Positions 50,523 to 56,329 of a stretch of 56,329 bases of DNA are shown one piece after another. Each line of letters starts with the position of its first letter. The stretch's first letter is position 1. Under the pieces are notes generated by a model that worked only from the letters and a program-made list of their open reading frames with translations, was not told the origin of the DNA and searched no databases. Both the position numbers and the translations under genes were made by a program. Source of the DNA: Muribaculaceae bacterium (GTDB lineage: Bacteria; Bacteroidota; Bacteroidia; Bacteroidales; Muribaculaceae); contig JAEDFO010000008.1 of assembly GCA_016292745.1 (NCBI GenBank), forward strand, positions 1 through 56,329, read 5' to 3'.

Positions 50523-52418
50523 TTAATCATTCCAACCTGGATTCTGAGTTAAGTTCGGGTTCATTTCTCTTTCTTTTGCCGGGATAGGCCATACTTTCAT
50601 GTGTTCGCCAACGCTCACGTGCTTGTATGTGGTTTCGCCCCATACCTGCATAAGACCGTTAGAGTTCATTTCGCCTACCTTGCCCGATGAGTGGTCGCGG
50701 AACTTGCGGTCGTACCAAGTATCCCAACGGATTTCGTTGTAGAACATTGAGTCTTCACCGCCGAGTTCGTAGTAGTATTCGCAACGGATACGTTCGCGCA
50801 TATCAGCCTGGCCGTTAACAGCAGTTGCTGGATAGTTGCTGTCGTTGAGGAGTACGTGGCCGGCGCGCTTTCTTACCATGTTAACGTAAGTGATAGCTTC
50901 GTTGGTGCGGCCAAGTTCGTTCAGACATTCAGCACGGCGCAGAAGGATTTCAGCGTAGCGGCAAAGGATGATGTCCTCAGAATATACCCAACGGGTGAGG
51001 CACTCGTCGTTTTCCGGAACATATTTGCGCCACAGATAGTAAACCTTCGAGTTGGTGTCGGTACGGATATCGTAAGGAGCAGCCTTGTCGAGGATGTACG
51101 GCCAGCGGAGGGTGAACACGTGGTTGCCGACACCGGCTTCGTTGCCTTCATATTCCGAGTAAGGAGTGATGATGGCCATTTGCAAACGTGGGTCACGGTC
51201 TTCGTAAGCCTTGCGAATGCGGGCCTCGTTCTCTTGGTCGAGATATTTGCTCATGTCGGCACCGTATGCCACCATGTTGTCGTAAAGAGCTTTCCAGTTC
51301 TGGGTGGCAGGAGTGTCGCCCCAAGTACCGTTGCCGGAAGTAAGACCGTTACGCAGGAAGAATACAACGCGCTCCTTCGGAGCCATTGAATGCCATCCCG
51401 GACAGTATTTTTCCCAGTCGAACTTTGAACCGTCGGCACATTCGTACATTTCTACGTATGCAGGGTTCGGGAGGTAGTTGTTCCAAGCCGAGCCACCAGT
51501 GGTACGGTTACCATAGTTGATGGCGCGTGGGTTACCCATACCGTTCTGTTCAACACACTGAACAGCGAAAATCATTTCGTCGCACTGCTCGTTGGCTGGT
51601 TTGAACAGGTTGAAGAAGTCGCGGTTGCCCTTGGCACCGTTGCTTGGGCTGTAGAGCGAGTAACCAAGACGTTCGATGGCTTCAAAGTCGGCAAGAGCCT
51701 TGGCGTTGTCGTTGAGGAACTGGTAAACCTGGCCACGGAAAGCGTAGGCGGCACCGCGGGTTACATGACCATAGGCGCTGTTGCCGGCATTAATCTTGTC
51801 GGGGATGTTAGCCTCGTTGATAACGTCGGTGAAGTCCTTGAGAACGAGGTCCCATACTTCAGATTCGGTGTTACGTGGCTTGTTAGCTTCCTCAGGCTTT
51901 ACGTTCTCGGTGTAGATAGGTACACCGCGCCACAGGATGTTGAGCTGCATATATGCGTAAGCACGAAGGAATTTGCTTTCGGCTTTCAACTGAGCTTTTT
52001 CTGCATCGTCCATATCGGGCACTTGGTCGATGTTGTTGATAACGTCGTTGGCACGATATACAATAGTGTAGAAATATTTGTACCAGTTGGCTACATTGCC
52101 GTTAGATGGGGTGCACGAACCGGAGATGGTGAAGTTGTTGTTCTTCCAGTTCATGTCGGTGTCCATTACCGACGACCAAGAGTCGCCAGGCATACCGATA
52201 GAAGGCGCAGCGTAGTTTGCGCTAAAGCGGTAGTAAAGTTCGTTGTAAACGCCGGTTGCTGCAGCACGGGCGAGCACGGCGCTCGACCATACGTTGGAGC
52301 TTGAGAAGGCGTTTGTTGGTGTCTTGTCCAGATAATCACTACATCCTGTGGTGAACATCATGGATACTGCAGCGGTTGCGACAACCGCCATCGTTTGGAA
52401 TATATTTTTAATTTTCAT
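50523..52418 (-). CDS. SusD-like outer-membrane lipoprotein
   Basis: 631 aa. A lipoprotein signal peptide ends at Cys26 (FTTGC), followed by SDYLDKTPTNAF, the usual SusD start. TPR-like helices and the C-terminal RagB/SusD region are present, with an ending like KEREMNPNLTQNPGW. SusD proteins sit over the SusC channel and help capture glycans or peptides at the surface. It lies 12 bp after the susC-like gene. The ligand is unknown, as no enzyme is next to it. Confidence 0.93.
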   Translation of the reverse strand: MKIKNIFQTMAVVATAAVSMMFTTGCSDYLDKTPTNAFSSSNVWSSAVLARAAATGVYNELYYRFSANYAAPSIGMPGDSWSSVMDTDMNWKNNNFTISGSCTPSNGNVANWYKYFYTIVYRANDVINNIDQVPDMDDAEKAQLKAESKFLRAYAYMQLNILWRGVPIYTENVKPEEANKPRNTESEVWDLVLKDFTDVINEANIPDKINAGNSAYGHVTRGAAYAFRGQVYQFLNDNAKALADFEAIERLGYSLYSPSNGAKGNRDFFNLFKPANEQCDEMIFAVQCVEQNGMGNPRAINYGNRTTGGSAWNNYLPNPAYVEMYECADGSKFDWEKYCPGWHSMAPKERVVFFLRNGLTSGNGTWGDTPATQNWKALYDNMVAYGADMSKYLDQENEARIRKAYEDRDPRLQMAIITPYSEYEGNEAGVGNHVFTLRWPYILDKAAPYDIRTDTNSKVYYLWRKYVPENDECLTRWVYSEDIILCRYAEILLRRAECLNELGRTNEAITYVNMVRKRAGHVLLNDSNYPATAVNGQADMRERIRCEYYYELGGEDSMFYNEIRWDTWYDRKFRDHSSGKVGEMNSNGLMQVWGETTYKHVSVGEHMKVWPIPAKEREMNPNLTQNPGWND

Positions 52419-52430
52419 GACTCTTTGATA

Positions 52431-55400
52431 TTAGAATGTAATGTTAACACCGAGTGCATACTGACGCATTGTGGTATAACCGGCGGCAGTGTTCATTTCT
52501 GGGTCAAGACCCGAGAAGTTTGTGATTGCAAAGAGGTTTTCGCCCGATGCATACACGCGAAGGTTTTCAACGAAGAACTTGCGGGTGATTGCCTTTGGCA
52601 ATGTGTAACCGATGGTGAGGTTGCGAAGTTTCAGGTAGCTGCCGTTTTCGAGGTGGAGCGACGAGGTGGCGGCACTCTGTGAACCTGATACGTTAACCAG
52701 ACGTGGATTCTTCGAATCGATGTTGGTGCGTGGGTCGGATGGGTTCGATGGGTCGTAGAAGTAGTGGTCGTCGGCTACAGCGTCGGGAATTGCATAACCG
52801 TAGATGGTTTCGCTTGAGTTGCGGCCCTGCGAGCAGTAGTAGATGCCGAAGCCTGCTGCGCCACCCCATTGCATCGACATGTCGAAGCCCTTGTAGCTTG
52901 CGCTTGCAAACAAACCGAAGTTATACTTAGGATTGTATGACTTGCCTTGGAATTCATAGTCGTACGAGCTACCGTAGATACCGTCGCCGTTAGCATCGGC
53001 ATAGATGTATTCGCCGTACCACAGACCGTTCTGTGCAATGTTGTTGTGAGGCTGGAAAGAGTAGCCGGCAGCCTGCATGGCTTTTGCCCATTCAAGGTCT
53101 TTGTCGGTGCGAATCATACCGTCCTTCGGACCACCGTTCGGGTTGACAGAACCGTCGCCGTTGTAGTATGTGCCTGTACCTTTGTATACGTTTGGCAAGT
53201 ACCATTCGCCAATCTGATGACCTTCGAGTACACGGGTTGTCGAACCAGTAGATACTTCACCAAGGTTGCTGGTGTATTCAGTGTGGTCGGCATTCCATCC
53301 GCGTTTGAGCTCGCCTTTATACTTGCTCACGTTGTTGTGGTTGTAAGAGAACTGACCCTTTACTTCATATGTGAAGTCAGAACCGATGCGGTCGCGCCAG
53401 CCAATTTCAACTTCAACACCACGGTTGGTTACCTCGGCGATGTTGGCCTTCGGGCCGGAAGCGTTACCCATGATCATGAACATGTCAGGAGTGTAAAGAA
53501 TACCGGTTGTGAGCTTGTTGTAGAAGTCGATGTTACCAGTCAAGCGGTTGTTGAGCAAACCGAAGTCAACACCCACGTTGGTAACTGCTGTCTCTTCCCA
53601 AGTAAGGTCGCGGTTAGCGATGGCGGTGATTGAGATACCCGATGCCAGAGCCTGGCCGAACGAGTAGTTGGTGGCTGCGTAGAACGACTGCCAGTCGTAG
53701 TTGCCGATTGAGTTGTTACCGAGTTTACCCCACGATGCACGAACCTTCAAGTTGTTGAGCCAACGAGGAACGTTGAACCAAGGTTCTTCGGTTACACGCC
53801 AACCTGCCGATAACGATGGGAATGCACCCCAGCGGTTTTCGGGAGCGAAACGCGACGAACCGTCATAACGCATGTCGAATTCAAACAGGTAGCGGTTGTC
53901 GAATGCATAGTTCAAACGGCCGAACCAAGAGCGCGATGAGTATTGTGTTCCGTAACCACTTGTTGAATATGGAGTGGTGGCGGCGTCGAAGTCGTTGATT
54001 GATGCATCAGTAAGACCGAGCTTGCTGGCTGACGACTGACGATAGTCGAATGCCTCTTGTTCGTAACCCACCATTGCGCTTACATCGTGCTGACCAAACG
54101 ATTGGTTGTAGCTGAGCACGTGGCTAAGTTTGGTGAGGTTTTCACGCGAGTAGAACATATTGGTGTAAAGTTCGGCTGGAGATGAAGCACCGGTTGAGTA
54201 AGCACCCTTCGAGAAGCTGAACTTACCGATTGACATATCAGACTGCTTCTGCTCGCGACGAAGGTCGTACCAGTAGAAGTCGAACTTATAAGTGAAGTGC
54301 TTGAGGAACTTAACCTGTGCATACCAGTCGGTGTAGAAGCGCTTGTTCTGGTTGTAACCGTCGGCGGTGTTCCAGTTCCAAAGCGGGTTGTGCGACTGTG
54401 GGTCGTCTTCTGGGCCTTCCGGAGCACCGAACATACCATCGTAATATGGATATGTACAAGGAATCATCTTCACGGTGCTGAGACCGCCGCCGATGTCGCT
54501 GTGGTTACCACCGGCTGCACGGCGGTTGCTGAAGTTGGCCGATGTGCGGGTACCTACGCGTAACCAGTCAGTAACGTCGGTGTAGAGGTTGATACGTCCC
54601 ATATAGGTCTTTGTTCCCGAAATCTTCATCAAACCAGGGTTGTCGATGTAAGAGAAGCTGAGCGAGAAGCCTGTACGCTTTTCCTTGCCGTCAATCGATA
54701 CAGTGTGCTTCTGCATCCATTCCTTGCTGTAGATTTCGTCCCACCAGTCGGTGTTAGGATAAGCTACGTAGTTGGGATATCCAGAAGCAGCAATGCCGTT
54801 AGGATTCTTCTTTGCCTCTTCCCAAGTGTCGATTGAGCTTTGTGAGAACATTGTGGAGTTACCAAGGTTGGTAGCCGATTCGTTCATCAATTTCATGTAA
54901 CGGGCATAGTCCGATACAGTGTGGATAACCTTGAATGGAGTGTTGTAAGAGAAGTTACCGTCGTAGGTTACGCTGATGCGGTCGCTTGTACCATTCTTGG
55001 TGGTGATGAGGATTACACCGTTTGCACCTCGGTTACCGTAGATGGCACACGATGCAGCATCCTTAAGGATTGATACGCTCTCAATGTCGGACGGGTTAAC
55101 CATGCTGATGCTCTGTTCCATACCATCAACGAGTACCAGTGGGCCCGATGAGTTGAGTGTACCCTGACCACGTACGAGGAATCCGAAGCTTTCCGAACCC
55201 GGCTGACCGGAACCCTGCATAATCTGCAAGCCTGGAGTTGCTCCGCTAAGAATCTGTGATGCGTTAACCACCGGGCGCGATTTAACTTGGTCGAAGTTAA
55301 CTGTTGCTACCGAACCGGTGAGGTTAACCTTCTTTTGAGTTGCGTAACCTACGGCTACCACTTCGTCGAGCACTTGCGACGATTCGATAAGGGTTACGTT

Positions 55401-55715
55401 GATCGACGTTTTGCCTGCCACTGCAAGCTCTGTGGAGTTGTAGCCCACATACGATACCACCACTGTGGCTCCGTCGCTTACTTTAAGTGAATAGTTGCCA
55501 TCAATGTCGGTGATGGTGCCGTTGTTCTGGTTTCCCTTTTCCATCACTACTACGCCTGGTAGAGGGTCGCCGTTCTTGTCAGTAACTACGCCCGTAATGG
55601 TCTTTTGGGCTTGTACTGCAGGCGCGTTGGCAGGTTGTCCGCTGCCTAATGCCACTGGTGTTGCAAATACTTGCATCATTGCAAACACCGTCAATGGTAC
55701 AAAAATTTTTTTCAT
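52431..55715 (-). CDS. SusC-like TonB-dependent outer-membrane transporter
   Basis: 1094 aa with a signal peptide. A carboxypeptidase-D-like N-terminal domain (about 40-120, ITGVVTDKNGDPLPGVVV) precedes the plug (SQILSGATPGLQIMQGSG, then LVLVDGMEQ) and a 22-strand barrel that ends in YALGVNITF. It has no extra N-terminal STN signalling domain. It imports a substrate captured by the SusD partner, using TonB energy. No sigma/anti-sigma or hybrid two-component regulator is in the window; any regulator would lie beyond the right edge. Confidence 0.94.
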   Translation of the reverse strand: MKKIFVPLTVFAMMQVFATPVALGSGQPANAPAVQAQKTITGVVTDKNGDPLPGVVVMEKGNQNNGTITDIDGNYSLKVSDGATVVVSYVGYNSTELAVAGKTSINVTLIESSQVLDEVVAVGYATQKKVNLTGSVATVNFDQVKSRPVVNASQILSGATPGLQIMQGSGQPGSESFGFLVRGQGTLNSSGPLVLVDGMEQSISMVNPSDIESVSILKDAASCAIYGNRGANGVILITTKNGTSDRISVTYDGNFSYNTPFKVIHTVSDYARYMKLMNESATNLGNSTMFSQSSIDTWEEAKKNPNGIAASGYPNYVAYPNTDWWDEIYSKEWMQKHTVSIDGKEKRTGFSLSFSYIDNPGLMKISGTKTYMGRINLYTDVTDWLRVGTRTSANFSNRRAAGGNHSDIGGGLSTVKMIPCTYPYYDGMFGAPEGPEDDPQSHNPLWNWNTADGYNQNKRFYTDWYAQVKFLKHFTYKFDFYWYDLRREQKQSDMSIGKFSFSKGAYSTGASSPAELYTNMFYSRENLTKLSHVLSYNQSFGQHDVSAMVGYEQEAFDYRQSSASKLGLTDASINDFDAATTPYSTSGYGTQYSSRSWFGRLNYAFDNRYLFEFDMRYDGSSRFAPENRWGAFPSLSAGWRVTEEPWFNVPRWLNNLKVRASWGKLGNNSIGNYDWQSFYAATNYSFGQALASGISITAIANRDLTWEETAVTNVGVDFGLLNNRLTGNIDFYNKLTTGILYTPDMFMIMGNASGPKANIAEVTNRGVEVEIGWRDRIGSDFTYEVKGQFSYNHNNVSKYKGELKRGWNADHTEYTSNLGEVSTGSTTRVLEGHQIGEWYLPNVYKGTGTYYNGDGSVNPNGGPKDGMIRTDKDLEWAKAMQAAGYSFQPHNNIAQNGLWYGEYIYADANGDGIYGSSYDYEFQGKSYNPKYNFGLFASASYKGFDMSMQWGGAAGFGIYYCSQGRNSSETIYGYAIPDAVADDHYFYDPSNPSDPRTNIDSKNPRLVNVSGSQSAATSSLHLENGSYLKLRNLTIGYTLPKAITRKFFVENLRVYASGENLFAITNFSGLDPEMNTAAGYTTMRQYALGVNITF

Positions 55716-56329
55716 GTTTTTTAGTTTTAAGGCCTCACTAATTACTCTTAATCAGATATTGGCTGGTTGACTAATTATTGTTGTTAAACTGGTATGCAAA
55801 TTTAGTCGCTTGACTTCCTGTTGTAATTACATAAGTGTAAAATCGTGACTGTTTGGAGTCTAAATTTACCTTTATGTTGAAAGTCGGAAACCAAAAATGA
55901 AAGCCTTTTAACTGACTGAAAAAAATAGGGTTTCAGATGGTCAAAAAACGATAGTTTGGTATCAGACAAAAGAATAATCAGATGAATTGGTTAAACTTTT
56001 TACAAATGTAAACAATCGTTAGGATTTACTCCTCCTATTTTAGTTAAACTGTGTTAATTTAGTTTCGTTTGTTATATAACCGAAACTTAAGGAAATTATT
56101 CGAGATTGCCTTTGGCTTCGAAAAGAACCGAGAAGAGTGGATTACAGTATGCTGAAAGGCCGATTTTAAATTTTGTTTGGTTAATGAAATGAAAACTGAT
56201 TATGATTTTGCTTCTCATTAACTTTCCTTTGCTATTCAATGTAATATGTCATCTATGGATATTAAGGATATTACAGTATCTCGGCAAAACAAATTCAAGT
56301 AAACTTGATTGTTTTGCACTCGATTTGCA
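55716..56329. promoter_or_regulatory. 614-bp region upstream of susC at the right edge
   Basis: It holds a full minus-strand -7 box TAAATTTGC (55796-55804) about 80 bp before the susC ATG. Also present are a 6-2-6 palindrome TTTACA-AA-TGTAAA (55999-56012), three copies of GTTAAACT (55783, 55990, 56043) and a near-perfect inverted repeat at the edge (56284-56317). I see no gene. The repeats may be regulator sites for the transporter pair. Confidence 0.5.
56284..56317. repeat. Inverted repeat at right edge
   Basis: GCAAAACAAATTCAAGT and ACTTGATTGTTTTGC form a 15-bp imperfect stem with a 2-base bulge and a very short loop. It could be a terminator for a gene beyond the edge or a regulator site; the context is cut off. 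Confidence 0.5.

Noticed and set aside
55716..56329. CRISPR array or mobile element in the right-edge non-coding region
   Set aside because: Repeats are only 8-15 bp and irregularly spaced, with no spacer pattern, transposase or terminal repeats.

Overview
The window looks like a chromosomal segment of a Bacteroidales bacterium. The evidence is a SusC/SusD pair, Bacteroidota-only families (DUF6242, DUF6089, DUF4293), and many copies of the Bacteroidota promoter: a -7 box TAnnTTTG(C), often with TTG or TTTG 19-20 bp upstream. Ribosome binding sites of the Shine-Dalgarno type are not evident. A gut lineage such as Muribaculaceae is a plausible guess but is inference. I see no insertion sequence, prophage, rRNA or CRISPR array, and the gene content is mostly core chromosome.

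Layout, left to right. 1-5.3 kb: an outward promoter at the left edge, rmuC, a tetR-fabG unit with a palindromic operator, an orphan sulfatase-maturase radical SAM gene, and a long intergenic region holding a probable ~270-nt structured RNA on the minus strand. 5.3-12.8 kb: a secreted GH36-like glycosidase, initiator tRNA-fMet, and the threonine operon thrA - apgM-like - thrC, in which the phosphoglycerate-mutase-like gene sits where a homoserine kinase is expected. 12.8-15.7 kb: a minus-strand operon with a sugar kinase fused to a RapZ C-terminal domain, a MurU-like nucleotidyltransferase, a DUF695 protein and a small membrane protein; this suggests cell-wall amino-sugar salvage. 15.9-24 kb: ribD, then an envelope-biogenesis cluster DUF6242 - DUF6089 - uppS - bamA - skp - skp. 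24-29.8 kb: a minus-strand unit of dCMP deaminase, S41 protease, 5-formyl-THF cyclo-ligase, an RIC/hemerythrin-like protein, a LuxR-type regulator and a CotH-kinase-like secreted protein. 30-37.8 kb: M3 peptidase, a large TPR protein, a DUF4293 membrane protein and uvrA. 38-41.3 kb: a GH43 glycosidase, then a small-protein cassette (two YtxH proteins, a YqjE/holin-like protein, a short basic protein) running into prmA. 41.4-50.3 kb: an aminotransferase and a nitrogen-assimilation operon gltB-gltD-asnB. 50.5-56.3 kb: a susC-susD pair with a 614-bp upstream region at the right edge.

The most interesting items are the kinase-RapZ fusion beside a MurU-like enzyme, the minus-strand structured RNA, the thr operon without a classical thrB, the RIC-like protein with eroded metal ligands beside a LuxR regulator, and the YtxH/YqjE-like cassette. 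Several starts were moved inward because the promoter box or the upstream gene rules out the longest reading frame (uvrA, gltB, the S41 protease) or because signal peptides fit better (bamA).
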